Source: Bathymodiolus brooksi
Taxonomy: Eukaryota; Mollusca; Bivalvia; Mytilida; Modiolidae
DNA: 64,000 bases
NCBI GenBank assembly: GCA_963680875.1
Contig: OY804575.1
Coordinates: 27,199,034-27,263,033 of the forward strand
Direction: 5' to 3'
The notes beneath the pieces were generated by a model. It was not told where the DNA came from. It made no database searches and worked only from the letters and a program-made list of their open reading frames with translations. Numbering within the stretch: the stretch's first letter is position 1; each line of letters opens with the position of its first letter. Made by a program: the position numbers and the translations under genes. This document shows positions 35,201 to 44,972 of this stretch, piece by piece.

Positions 35201-38200
35201 AGCACACTAGGCTTATATTGTTTTCCCCTGGTATAAATGAAAACGGCTTTGAATGAAAGAATGGTTTTCAAAAAATATTGTTAAAAGAATCCATCAACTA
35301 ACCTTCGGGTCATTTTGAAACCGATCACCATCATATATTTTCATTTTATGTCCACAAGCGCCAGGACCAAGGAAAAATTCATGGACATAAATTCTGAGTT
35401 TTCTGTCCGATGGAGTCGCTACAAACTTAGCCTGACACGATGATGTTTCTGGCAAAACCCCGGCCTGTGGGTAAGCGAAAACCTCAACAATAGTACTGTC
35501 TGATACCTGCATTTGTACATCACAGTTTTTTTCGAAGTCAACCTGGTTTGTAACTGAAAATGTAAAAGATAATCAGGATTAATGTCAGAACAAAATTATA
35601 ATTGTATTTTGCAATATGTGACAAAATTTATTTTTTACTTTAAAGCTCACTTTTGGTTATTTACTGAACATTAGTGAAGTATTTCTTATTTAAACGATAA
35701 ATTACAACATTTAAATAAAAACTAAACTATGTATGGGATCACACCTAAAATGATTTGTACATGGTTTATTTAAGTTACACTAGTTTGGCTTTAAAATTCT
35801 AGATGGTAAAGATCTCTTGTTATGTTTAAAATGTAAACTTTTACCTGTATGCACAAATTTTTTAACACTTAAATTGCTTTAAAATCCACCTATGATGTAA
35901 ATCTATTGTCAAAACTCTCTATTATTTTTAAGGAATGGAGAGTTATTGTTCTCTTTGTACTTTTAAGGTCCCACAAGGGGCAAACAATTTAATACTTTGT
36001 ACTTTAGATACTATACACAGACTTTTTTTGTTTCAAGATTAATAATTAATCAAATTAATAAAGTACAATGGGTGGATTTTAAGTTGGAGAATGTCCTCGT
36101 ATCTCTCCATTCCTTAAAAACAATGGGCCTCGGCTCCATTATTTTTAAGGAATGGAGAGTTACTTGGACATTCTCCTATACAACATACCCGTTTTACTAT
36201 TCATAGTATTTTAAAATATCACTCTCAAAGCCTATGACTAACAATTTGAACGACTGGCATATTTAAAATAAATGCGGTAATAACATGACGAAAAAATAAC
36301 TCGTTCGTTAATACCTTTGTATAGAGTTCAACGTACCCTATATTCAACACAAAGGTCAGGGACACCAGGGCCCGGTTGTTTAAAACAATGGATAAAGCCA
36401 TCCACGGGAACAAATATGATTTATCCTGGACAACTTCTGTCCACTGGATAAATGTGGTTGTTCAAAAGTTATCCACTGGACAACTCTGTCCAGTCTAATA
36501 TGGTACGGATAAAGTTTTGTCCAGTGGATAAATATGATCGCCAATTGAAATTACATTAAATTTTTTGTTTGTTGTCATGAAGTTTTCCTCTATTCAATTT
36601 CAAAAATAGCATTTCCCCTTTTTGGAAATAGATTACACATAACAGGAGCTAAGATAAATAGACAGATTTTAAATACAAATGTAAATAAATAAATGCTATA
36701 CAAAAAAATTGAGGAGAAAAAAAACATGCATTCCATCAGAATTGATTTCGGATTTAATGTGTTGCGCAGTGCAAGTAAATTAAAGAGAGGTGTAATTGAA
36801 AAAAAATTGGTGGGTGCTTTTGGTTTTCCGTATTCGTGAATTTTCCTTCCTCCAATATTTTTGTTGCTTGTTTTGTTTTTGCCGTGAATCGTGATGGGGA
36901 CATTTTCCGTGAATCCTTTTCAGTCATATTTATTTTACATTCTTTATGATACGCCTCTCGTCTACGTTTTTATGAACCTTTTTTCCAATGTGATCTTCTG
37001 TGTTTGTTCTTTTTCTCTCTCTCAACCCGATGTCAATATTACATGAATTACTGGACACATCCACCGTTCAATTGTTGACAAAATAGACCGGACTAGTTAC
37101 ATAAAAATAATGTAGTATGTAGAAATGGCAAAAAAATACCTTATCAATTACACTGAGTTACATATTTTTGTAAAATGTGATCAGAAGAATTTATTTACCG
37201 TGCCTTCAATTGATCAGTAAAAATACTTTTGATGAATCGTGACCGACGACCATCCCCCTTTTTTAATCTCAAACGTGGAAGAATGGCTAATGATGACATT
37301 TGTTCTGGACAATTGTTTACTAGATCTGTTTGTTGTTTTGGATTTAGACTTGGGATCGATTTTAATTGATAATTCTTTTTTTCTGTCTCGCAAAAGTTGG
37401 AAATAAATATTATTTATTTTATTTGTTTTTGACAACAGTATGAAAAATGTCATTCAGTGTACGTGTGTAGATTTCTGCGAAAATATCCGATCCTATAAGA
37501 CATGTACGTTAAATGTTCCAAGATCCAATCAACATATTTTGTAAACCGTGATATTTACATGTATAGGGAGTAGCGCGTAGTCCCAAAAATGTCACTTATT
37601 TCAGGCAAGCCCACTTCAATAGATTCCATATCTTCCAGAACACAATTTGAATTTTAATGTTGTAAGATTCCATTTCACTACATCATTAAGTACAATAATT
37701 GAACTGGATCATAATAAAATATTTCTAAAGTTTTGTAAAATTGTGTTTTTCGTAAAATAAATATATCTTCATATTTTTACCTACATACCCTACCCTCCCC
37801 TGGCTAGCTGTCCACTGGATAAGTAGTTGTCAAGTGGACAACTTTATCCAGTATTTTGAACAACCGGGCCCAGACATATAGTTCACTGTGTATCATCTGT
37901 ACACAGGAAATAGCTACTACTGAAACGTAACACATCGATTTACAAGTTGTCAACTTGACAAGGTAACTAAGAAGTCGTTTTACTGCAAAAGCACAACGTT
38001 TTCGTTGAAACTGTTAATATGGCTGATTCCAGATAAATACCGCTTATACTTTTTGGGCTCATATAATAATGAAACTTCGCTAAAATTGTTTGATGCGTGA
38101 TAATGCTCACCTAGTACTTCAGAAAACAACTTTCCCTCACAAAAAAATTACGAAATAAAATGATGAAGACGCTGTCCATGAGTAAAAACTAACTGGAAAA

Positions 38201-40844
38201 GTAAAATTTAGTGACGAAACATCTGAACTTATATCCCCTTTGATACACTGTTAATTGGATTTGGAATTATAACAACATTAATATCGACGTTAGTGTACGG
38301 ATTTTAGCCGAAAATAATGTGTTTGTGTACGGGTTATAGCTACTGATCGTAAAAAGTATCCGATTTCTCTTTAATGATGCAAAAATGAAATCAATTTCCG
38401 GTCGCACTTGGTTGTTTATGTTGATTGAACCATATATCCATAGTTTATGATTGACAAATGTATTAGCTACTCTTAGAATTATCTTTAAATGCCAGGAATG
38501 AGCAAGTTTCGTAAGTACTAGTGACACACATGTTTCGATTTTTAATCAATTACAGGACTGATCTTGTAAAGTGTTCGTTAAATGTCACGAAATACTATTC
38601 CCGGACCTATAATAAACGCCATGTTATTAATTATTAATAGATTATTATTAGTATCTATTATTTCTTACCTATTATGAATGTAAAATATTATCGCCCATTC
38701 CATGGTAGCTATTTCCCGTGTACAGATGATACATAGTGTGGTTGTAATAATTGAAATATGNNNNNNNNNNNNNNNNNNNNNNNNNNNNNNNNNNNNNNNN
38801 NNNNNNNNNNNNNNNNNNNNNNNNNNNNNNNNNNNNNNNNNNNNNNNNNNNNNNNNNNNNNNNNNNNNNNNNNNNNNNNNNNNNNNNNNNNNNNNNNNNN
38901 NNNNNNNNNNNNNNNNNNNNNNNNNNNNNNNNNNNNNNNNNNNNNNNNNNNNNNNNNNNNATGCTATTTAGGGTTTTGTTCCCGTGTTTCTTTTTTCTTA
39001 ATTGAGAGCGGGGGGGGGTCTTATAAAATCTTTAAATTTAAATGTTACATGTACGTGATAGTGTGACTCATCTTGGTAATAAATATTAGTAGGTTTAAAT
39101 CGGCAATAGATTTGACATAACAGGATCTTCAGTAAAAATAAATATCTGTATTATTTTATTTTTTCACTTTTATTACTCAGCGTAAATGTATTACGGGTTG
39201 TTTGACCTAGTTTGTTCAAATGTCCCGGAAGAGTTCAACACAGTTTTAGTGGATTCGTTTTTCTCAATCTTTATTTTTCTGTGTAGTGTTTTTTTTTTGT
39301 CCACCATTTTTATTTTATTTTGGACATTGTATTGTCAGGGGCGTAGAAGACGCGGAAGGGGTCAAGGGGCACATGGCAAAACATGTTCTGTGGAACGAGA
39401 GGCAGAGGGTGTGCTTTGAAGCCAAATTACTTTTGCTTGTCAGTTTTGGAAGCATCTCCCCACATTCCGGTCCTTTCCTGAAGTTTACCCCCACTTTCCA
39501 GACCTTTCCTGTCCTCTTTCCCCCCCCCCCCCCACACACACACACACTTTCCGGAAAATTCCTACGCCTCTGATTGCCCCTTTTTGGTATCTTCAAACTT
39601 GACTAAAACCAAGGTAAAATAGAAGGAATCCCCCCGATGTTAGCAAGTGTTCATTTTGAGGTTTTAGATCCAAGTACTCTTAAGTACCTATTCACACGAG
39701 TCCGTGTGCACATGGACTTTGCTTCCGGCTTTTGGTTGAGCTTTTGTCGTTTTCAGTTACTTTGTGGGAGGAAAGTCCAGACAGCGATACTGAACTGAAA
39801 TATGAAGCCCCAGCATTGATCAGGCGTCTGGAAAACTTAACATGTCATATGGGTATCGGGTCCCCAACCAGGTTTGTGGCCATGTTTTATGATTGTGGTC
39901 AGAAGAATGTCTGGATTTTCTACAAATTTTAGGAAAGAGACAGGGGGAATCTTTAAGGGAACATGTAACATCTTCTTCAACATTCTTTTTGTATTCAATG
40001 TTGTTCAAATTAAGTGATTTGTATGTAATTCGACGTTTTTTCCACAAAGGACATGAACATACGATCTCTTCTTTCTTTGTATTTTTAATTTGATGTAATC
40101 TATTTCTGATGTATATTTCCCGCTTCAATAGGAGACCAAAGCTATACAATTTATAGACAATGGGTCTGTATTCATTTCTGCAGCACGTTGTAAATACATG
40201 TATCTTGTTATGTCACATATTTAAGTTAGAACACCAAATAAAATGCACTTCTTCAAAGGCCTAGTAACTGTACATTAATCTGAATTTTATGTACAATTTG
40301 TAAGCGGCTGACAATGAGACCTCATAACTTTGACATGATTACAGATAGCTTACAAGTTCAGAGATCCCATGTTTGCCTTTGGTGATTTAATAAATGTATT
40401 TCTGGGGGTACTTTATACAACTGTAAATAGTGTAAAATACAACTGTTACAATAGTTCTTTAGGAAAAGGTGTGAACATTCGGTGAATGAGACGAAGAATT
40501 TGTATATTGTGTGATCTGGTCATAAATAGACAGATTAGTTTGAAACTCAATGGTGTCACTTTGGATTATGATACATTGTATATACACATATGTGCAATAT
40601 TTATAAAAAAAAAAAATTATTGCTCCCCACCCGTGCCATACATATATATTACTACACAACGGACTCCTAAGTTTAGGTTAAATCTTCAAGTTTGTGATTT
40701 GAGAAAGTTGTCAATCCTCAGTATCCAAGGATATCAATAGTACTACGTATTACACTAATACAGGTATTTTTATGTCTTTTACGTACCTTTATAGCAGGCG
40801 GCGCAAGTAATCCAAAATAACAGGCAAAAATAAATCAAGTTCAT
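25480..40844 (-). CDS. CUB-domain single-pass type I membrane protein, 476 aa, five exons
   Basis: Five minus-strand exons (40844-40787, 35553-35303, 32316-32184, 26656-26459, 26270-25480) have AG/GT borders and join in phase to 1,431 nt. Residues 1-17 are a signal peptide ([17 protein letters not shown]). Residues ~24-147 form one CUB domain with the four expected cysteines (C30, C59, C86, C108) and the KIYDG motif at 91-95. A Gly/Ser linker precedes a transmembrane helix (~166-190, with [15 protein letters not shown] small-residue repeats) and a basic stop-transfer KFMRQ. The 280-residue cytoplasmic tail is disordered, rich in Ser, Arg, Asp and His, with RS-like SRSRS and HHNQ runs and a KKSKKKY end. 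CUB domains bind proteins or glycans outside the cell; the ligand here is unknown. The tail may recruit partners. I do not recognise an ortholog. The start is the only ATG before the signal peptide. Confidence 0.88.
26271..26458 (-). other. CUB gene intron 4
   Basis: A 188-bp AT-rich intron with GTAAG donor and TTATTTACAG acceptor on the minus strand. No repeat seen. Confidence 0.8.
26459..26656 (-). CDS. CUB gene exon 4 (linker and transmembrane helix)
   Basis: Acceptor CTCCTTTTCAG, donor TTACCG|GTAAG. It encodes [18 protein letters not shown], the helix, and the juxtamembrane [13 protein letters not shown]. It is phase 1 on both sides, so the exon could be skipped or swapped without a frameshift. 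Confidence 0.88.
27330..27375 (+). repeat. Mollusc dispersed repeat core, short copy 2
   Basis: GTTAAAGCCACTTTCAACAATATTTCAG matches the family core; the flanks are degraded. Confidence 0.5.
29094..29170 (+). repeat. Mollusc dispersed repeat core, copy 3 (5' part)
   Basis: GATTGATTGATTGGTGTTTAACCCC begins like copy 1 at 16711 and then diverges. It is probably a truncated copy. Confidence 0.5.
29270..29490. repeat. AT-rich microsatellite of ATCATATAA/ATCATTTA units
   Basis: ATAATCATATAAATCAT-type units repeat irregularly for about 200 bp, immediately upstream of the 23-bp repeats and the hammerhead-like motif. Confidence 0.9.
29518..29609 (+). repeat. 23-bp tandem repeat, four copies, each carrying half a hammerhead core
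   Basis: GAGCATATCTGATGAAGGTT+ATT occurs three times exactly, then once as GAGCGTACCTAATGAAGGTT+ATT. The first three keep the canonical CTGATGA box; only the fourth continues into the GAAAC half. Confidence 0.9.
29585..29634 (+). ncRNA. Degenerate type I hammerhead ribozyme-like motif
   Basis: The order fits a minimal type I hammerhead. Stem I 5' strand UUGAGCGUAC (29585-29594), core CUAAUGA (29595-29601), stem II AGG-UUAUU-CCA, GAAAC (29613-29617), two-nucleotide stem III loop and GUU cleavage triplet (29620-29622), then stem I 3' strand GUGUGCACUCAA (29623-29634). Stem I pairs 5+5 bp (with G-U pairs) around an AC bulge. Established knowledge: Penelope-like elements and retrozymes of bivalves carry such short-stem hammerheads. 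The fourth 23-bp copy has A for the essential G of CUGAUGA, and the A-A next to stem II is a mismatch, so it is probably inactive. Confidence 0.45.
30663..30990. repeat. Degenerate tandem repeat, ~60-75 bp, about five copies
   Basis: 'TTAAAAAGTCATTGGCACTGAG...GTAAAACAACTACATTGTCATGACTGATA' recurs with indels across intron 3. Confidence 0.8.
31425..31797 (+). repeat. Bivalve interspersed repeat, 3' end, with internal 154-bp duplication
   Basis: CCTGTGGCGGTCATGTTTGT at 31441 repeats at 31595 (CCTGTGGTGGCCATGTTTGT), each followed by ATGAGCA..., TTCCATAGATGCTTCCTAC and TTTCAGAGGAGAAGATT. The tail has GCCAAGTGATGGCAAAAGCT then the inverted pair AGCTCAC...GGTGAGCT and AAAAA. This 3' signature is familiar from bivalve genomes. 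The spanning ORF is not a host gene. Confidence 0.75.
32184..32316 (-). CDS. CUB gene exon 3 (end of the CUB domain)
   Basis: The acceptor ATGTTTTCAG leads into WELSCNTPL..., supplying C108 and the final beta strands ([14 protein letters not shown]). Donor CAGG|GTAGGT is chosen over the GTATTA four bases later because only it keeps the frame into exon 4. Confidence 0.85.
32799..33316. mobile_element. Fold-back MITE, 518 bp, TA duplication, 43-bp loop
   Basis: The left arm (32799-33024, from GATCGAATAATCTGTCTCTT) and right arm (33068-33316) are inverted complements along nearly the whole length. TA lies at 32797-32798 and 33317-33318. Arm differences are small (indels in A-runs, GC/TG changes). 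The RNA would form a ~225-bp hairpin. ORFs at 32762-33103 and 33098-33322 are by-products. Confidence 0.85.
33325..33440 (+). repeat. Mollusc dispersed repeat, copy 4
   Basis: CGATTGATTGTTAGGTGAGCAGTATTTCAGTTATACGAG followed by GGCGGCACTGAGATTGCCAC, similar to the family core. It abuts the fold-back MITE. Confidence 0.5.
33514..34196. mobile_element. hAT-like non-autonomous element, 683 bp
   Basis: TIR CAGGGCCGTAACTA at 33514 and inverse CAGGACCGTAACTAGG at 34196, flanked by TTAGTA on both sides (33508-33513, 34197-34202). Internal text includes a GA microsatellite (33575-33625) and C-rich GGGGTCTAAACCCCCCC. CAGGG(C/A)CGTA termini are typical of hAT-type elements; hAT normally gives 8-bp duplications, so the superfamily is uncertain. 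Confidence 0.65.
35040..35112 (-). repeat. Mollusc dispersed repeat core, copy 5
   Basis: The reverse strand reads TATTTAACGCCACTTTCAAC then AATATTTCAGTTATATCGTGGCGGTTCC, the best-preserved core in the window. Confidence 0.7.
35303..35553 (-). CDS. CUB gene exon 2 (first two-thirds of the CUB domain)
   Basis: The acceptor CATTTTCAG is followed by TTACAAACC. The exon encodes residues 20-103, including C30, C59, C86 and KIYDG, and ends AAG|GTTAGT in phase 0. Confidence 0.9.
35918..36176. repeat. Hairpin (36086-36176) with a direct copy of one arm upstream
   Basis: GGAGAATGTCC...CTCTCCATTCCTTAAAAA (36086-36125) pairs with TTTTTAAGGAATGGAGAG...GGACATTCTCC (to 36176) around a CCTCGG loop. TTATTTTTAAGGAATGGAGAGTTA also occurs at about 35921-35944. 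Confidence 0.8.
36368..37871. mobile_element. TIR element with GGGCCCGGTTGTT ends, about 1.5 kb
   Basis: The left end GGGCCCGGTTGTTTAAAACA...GGATAAAG (36368) and the inverse right end GGGCCCGGTTGTTCAAAATA...GGATAAAG (to 37871) match for about 40 bp. Repeated 'ATCCACTGGACAA' blocks lie inside both ends. A 79-aa minus ORF (37214-37453) is basic but not recognisable. Similar termini occur on non-autonomous DNA transposons in many invertebrates; superfamily unassigned. Confidence 0.7.
38761..38960. other. Assembly gap (200 N)
   Basis: Unknown bases. The round length suggests a placeholder of unmeasured size. Confidence 0.99.
39336..39572. mobile_element. Short TIR element with CAGGGGCGTAG ends
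   Basis: CAGGGGCGTAGAA at 39336 and inverse CAGAGGCGTAGGAA at 39572 are hAT-like termini; only ATTG is shared by the flanks. A C14 run and (CA)n lie near the right end. Confidence 0.55.
40787..40844 (-). CDS. CUB gene exon 1 (signal peptide)
   Basis: ATG at 40844-40842 opens a hydrophobic leader ending CAACYK. Donor AAAG|GTACGT at 40786; phase 1. No upstream ATG lies in frame nearby. Confidence 0.85.
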
Positions 40845-41590
40845 TGTATTCTGTAATTGAAGGAGAAATAATCCCACGGGTGTGACAGATAATTAATCTA
40901 ATTTTATACACCACGCGTGTAAACGGTCACAGTTGAGTTATCTGTGTCATTCACAATTAATAAAAACAAGTTAATCTTTGTCAGTGTTTTCAAAATCAAG
41001 ATTCATATTGAGAGTAAAAAATCAAAATATATTCCAGGTATCAGTCAGGCATAAATCCCGGTGAAAAATTACACATCATTATTTGTCATGATTTTTTAAA
41101 AATAATACGGAAGTTCAAAATATATTCTGAATATTCAAGCACCACTAGTTAACAGTTATTAGAAATAACACATATAACAAAGATAACAGTCGTTAACAAT
41201 AAACAATTTTAACACATGTATAATAATAATATAATGAATATCGTCATCAACAAGAATTCAACACACAATTTTCAAATATCTATCACAAATGATATCACCT
41301 CCGCCATTGACACCTGGCGGTTTACAGGTAATGAACAAACTACGACATCTCGTGGATTGGAATGTCCAGGTAAATACATTTAAGGGTAGGTAACTGGTAT
41401 TTCTCTACATTTCATATTTATAACAAGATTAGGGGGGGGAACGGGGTTGCGCACTAATTTAAATAAATAATTTTGTACAATCCTTAAGAAAAAGTATGAA
41501 TTACAGAGAACGTAGGAAAGATAGAAAGAAGAAAAAAAAAAAAGTGTATATAGGAAAGTCGGAGGAATAGGCGAAAGATTTGTCAAGTTG
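40845..41590 (-). promoter_or_regulatory. Presumed 5' flank of the CUB gene
   Basis: AT-rich DNA between the signal-peptide exon and the LINE fragment. It must hold the promoter and 5' UTR unless a further upstream exon exists. No TATA box or initiator stands out enough to place a start site. Confidence 0.3.
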
Positions 41591-42703
41591 CATGTTCATA
41601 TCTTCAGCAATAGTCCACTCTGGCTACCGTAGCGGCCACTGGGTATACACCCAACCAGCACAGCACTATCAGCCTCACTAGATACTACTTACAACTTGAC
41701 GACCCTAAACTTAGATAGAGGCAGTGGACAGCTACTGTTTGAAAGATACCAAACAGGGAGCCTCAGCAACTGGTGCTGGCAAGGTATTCCAAATACTGGT
41801 GGTCTGTGGAAAGAAACTGTGTTTGTAGTAATCTGTGGATGCTGAGAACTGTTGGTACTTCAAGGAATGGCTAGATTTTGTTTGACGAGTTGGTTTGGTC
41901 AGGTACTCTTCTGCTCTGATGTCAATTAAGTTGTTGATGATCTTGTACATCATAGTAAGTCGGATTTTCTTTCGTCTTATTTCAAGTGTGTCCCATTCTA
42001 GATCTCCAAGCATGGAAGTTACGCTGCTGGTGTTTCTATAGCGATTTGTCACGTACCTAGCTGCTCTTCGCTGGACCATTTCGAACTTGTTTATGGCGTC
42101 TTTTGTGTGCGGGCTCCATACTGATGAGCAGTATTCAATTGTAGGACGGACTATGGTTTTATATGCCGCTGTTTTCGTATCCTGGTTGCTGACCTTCAGG
42201 TTTCTTCTTAAAAATCCGAGAGTACTGTTAGCCTTTTTAACAGTTTTGTCAATATGACTCCTCCAAGACATGTCTGAATGTAGTTCCACTCCCAAGTATT
42301 TTGATGAAGCTTCCGATGTTAGTTTGTGTCCTTTGAGAATGTAGTCTTGTAGTATTGGTGTTTTAGATCGTGTCACATGGAGTGTGCTGCATTTATCTGG
42401 ATGGAAATCCATTCCCAATTTTTGTTCCCAGTCTGCCAGTTTGTTGAGGTCATCTTGGAGTACAATGGTATCTTCGTTCGATCGAATATTCCTGTAGAGA
42501 ATACAATCATCCGCAAAGAGTCGTATGCGTGACTGTACACAGTTCGGGAGATCGTTTATAAAGATCAGGAACAACAAGGGTCCTAGGACTGTTCCTTGAG
42601 GTACTCCACTAATGACTGGTACTGTATCAGATGTTGCCCCTTCCACTATTACCTGTTGTGTTCGGTTGCTCAGAAACCTTTGTACTTGTGAATCCGAATG
42701 CAC
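41591..42703 (-). mobile_element. 5'-truncated LINE: reverse transcriptase C-terminal half and 3' end
   Basis: The minus frame 42703-41732 (323 codons, stop at 41732) encodes the latter part of a non-LTR retrotransposon RT. It has SGVPQGTVLGP (residues 32-42), the catalytic FADD (63-66), W..KLGMDFHPDKC (92-105) and KYLGVEL (motif E, ~136-141). A thumb/C-terminal region follows, with QRRAARYV and IWNTLP. Upstream of GTG at 42703 similarity ends and the frame soon meets a stop, so the apparent start is only the truncation point. The 3' tail (41591-41731) has non-coding text with 'GTGGCCGCTACGGTAGCCAGAGTGGAC'. The frame is uninterrupted, so the insertion is fairly young. A CR1/jockey-type clade is likely. 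Confidence 0.9.
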
Positions 42704-43393
42704 TGTACTTTGTGCGAAAAGTGTGGAAAGTTTTAAAACATGTAACTGTTCACATTGTTACTTCTTGTGATACCCTCCAAGAAGAAAGAGATGAACTCTG
42801 GTGTGATCTAATTAACATCGGTTCAGTACAAGTCAGTGTATCCTTATATAATATGGAAGACACTATTACTTGAAGGCTTTTTAAGATGTACTATTGAATT
42901 TGATCTCGAAAGTGATGATATGACAGCATTTCAAATAACCAGCGTCCAAAACCTTTACAGAATGTACAAGACTTGCATGCCATAGACGATAGTAATACCT
43001 ATTGTGATGTCAGTCTTACACATTTAATAATTCTCTTCTTACGTAAATACATTTTTTTGTATATTCATTTGTGAAATGTTTATATGCTGATGTCAGTCCT
43101 CTTCCTTTACTAACCCTATCACTCTATCTAACGCTCTTCATATTTCGTCATTTTGCAGCACATTATCGCTTATTTCTCAATTAATATACGATGACATAGC
43201 CAAAATGTTTCATCTGACAGCAGGAAATGGTTAATAAAGCATTTATTTACCCCAAGTTCATGCAAAAAACAAATAAATAAACAGAATTCTTACCTTCTTC
43301 TTGCCTTCTTCCTGTCCGGTTCCGTTCCGGAATTAGATATGCACGAGTCCAAACATTTTTTGCCGGGTCAGTTTGTGCACAGTGTAAACATTC
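42704..43393. other. Intergenic, no gene recognised
   Basis: AT-rich. Short ORFs only. No terminus or RNA gene identified. Confidence 0.4.
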
Positions 43394-43763
43394 GAGGAGA
43401 ATCCGTAAAACAATGAAATTACTAAAGCGTACACGAGCAACAATTCTCAAAACTCACAGTTTTTCTCTTAAAAAACAAGGGTTTAACTCTGATATTCTGA
43501 TATCACTAATTTTCGAACTTATATGAGAAATTCATGGAATAAAGATCTTCGAAACATTTGAGGAGAATCCGTAAAACAATGAAGTTACTAGAGCGCACAC
43601 GAGCAACAATTCTCAAAACTCAGTTTTTCATTAAAAACAAAGATTTTACCCCATTAAGTGTACTACTGGTAATATCACTCATTTCGAACCTAATCGAGAT
43701 ATTCTTGAAATAAATATTTTGTATCAATTTGGTGAAAATCCCTCAAAGAATAAAATTGCTATA
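43394..43763 (+). repeat. ~168-bp satellite-like monomers, locus 1
   Basis: GAGGAGAATCCGTAAAACAATGAA recurs at 43394, 43560 and (diverged) 43731, followed by 'GCGCACACGAGCAACAATTCTCAAAACTCA' and 'TTTCGAAC...GAGATATTC...GAAATAAA'. Step 166-171 bp. The third monomer is cut by the MITE at 43764. The same monomer occurs near 55334 and 56335. Confidence 0.8.
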
Positions 43764-44204
43764 CACTGTAAAAAAAAAAGTGGAACTTTACACTAAAAAT
43801 GGTGGCAGCTCAGCTGCCACCAATATTGGTGTAACGTTTACCCTCTATATGAGGTGTGACATAACTCTGCACTAGTGTAACATTACTCTTAAGTGGTGTA
43901 ACATAACTCCTAAGTAATGTAAAATATCATCTGTATGACAGGAAACTTTACACCCTTTTATAAGACAACTAACACCAAATTATGTGTTAGTCACATTACT
44001 GATCACCATATCTAGAGTAACCTTTCACCAAAACTCATAGAGTAACCTTACACCACCCTTCCTGGAGTAACCTTACACCACCCCTCTTGGAGTAATCGTA
44101 CACCAAACCTCATAGAGTAACCTTACACAAGTATATGAGTGGCAGCAGAGATGCCACCAAATATAGTGTAACTTCAAACCAACATGCATTTTTTGTTTGC
44201 AGTG
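43764..44204. mobile_element. Tc1/mariner-type MITE, 441 bp, TA duplication
   Basis: CACTGTAAAAA... (43764) and ...TTTTTGTTTGCAGTG (to 44204) lie between TA dinucleotides (43762-43763, 44205-44206). Sub-terminal GGTGGCAGCTCAGCTGCCACC and GTGGCAGCAGAGATGCCAC palindromes and repeated GAGTAACCTTACACCA blocks fill it. It is inserted at the TA of 'ATTGCTAGAGCGCAC' in a satellite monomer. Confidence 0.8.
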
Positions 44205-44678
44205 TATCAATTTTCTTTCACAGGTTACAAAAAATAAATACTACAGTAAGTAAATGAGTAAAATGTCAAAAAGAGGAAATTGTGTCAAATCTATAAAAAT
44301 GAATATGATTAAAATGATGATCATATAATGAAACTCTTGATGGACTTTCTCAAGATTTCTAAATTCAAGTTAATGTTTTTCTTGTGTTCTGAATATTGAT
44401 TTTGCTCATAAGAGAACTTTTCGTTCCTTTATAGGTTGTTGATATTATGATTTGTTCGGCCCCTTTCATCTACTTTAGCATTGTCGAAAAAGAGACACAT
44501 GTTCTAGACAATGGCTCTAAACCAGTTCCCAAATTTTCTGAGTAAGGAGCCAACTAGCAAAGAGGCTTGAAACATTAAAAAAAAATAACAGGTTATGTGT
44601 ATCAATATTTAATATAACAAGTCTGCATTGTTCCCCGACTGCAAGTACAAATTAACTTAAAAAAACATACTTTAAATA

Positions 44679-44972
44679 CCGTATTCATCCTATTAAGCAC
44701 CCCTGCTCCTATAAGCACCCCTACCTAATTTACCAACAAAACATGAATAAGCGCCCTCTAAGATCATCATAAATTACCACTTTTTTTTGCAGAAAGACAT
44801 CAATATTTGCTATCTTCGCCATGATTTTCAAACCGGAAACACAACTTTAAAGGTAATTCTGTATTGGAAACAGTTTCGGACAGGTAAAAAGTCTGGATTT
44901 TGCTGATCTCAATAAATGCCCCCGTTTTCAATTTTTTTTTAACGCCCTGGGTGCTTAATCGGACAAATACGG
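44679..44972. mobile_element. MITE, 294 bp, CCGTATTYRTCC ends, TA duplication
   Basis: CCGTATTCATCCTATTAAGCACCC at 44679 and inverse CCGTATTTGTCCGATTAAGCACCC at 44972, with TA on each side. The interior repeats 'ATAAGCACCCCT' and 'AAGCGCCC'. Confidence 0.85.

Larger units (their letters stand above)
32317..35302 (-). other. CUB gene intron 2 (3.0 kb)
   Basis: Host of a 518-bp fold-back MITE, a 683-bp TIR element and two copies of the mollusc dispersed repeat. Between these no exon is recognised; the short ORFs of 60-113 aa fall in the palindromic element or in simple repeats. Confidence 0.6.
35554..40786 (-). other. CUB gene intron 1 (5.2 kb, includes the assembly gap)
   Basis: It contains a 91-bp hairpin, a 1.5-kb TIR element, the N gap and a 237-bp MITE. 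No further exon is recognised. The intron length is a minimum because the gap size is nominal. Confidence 0.6.
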
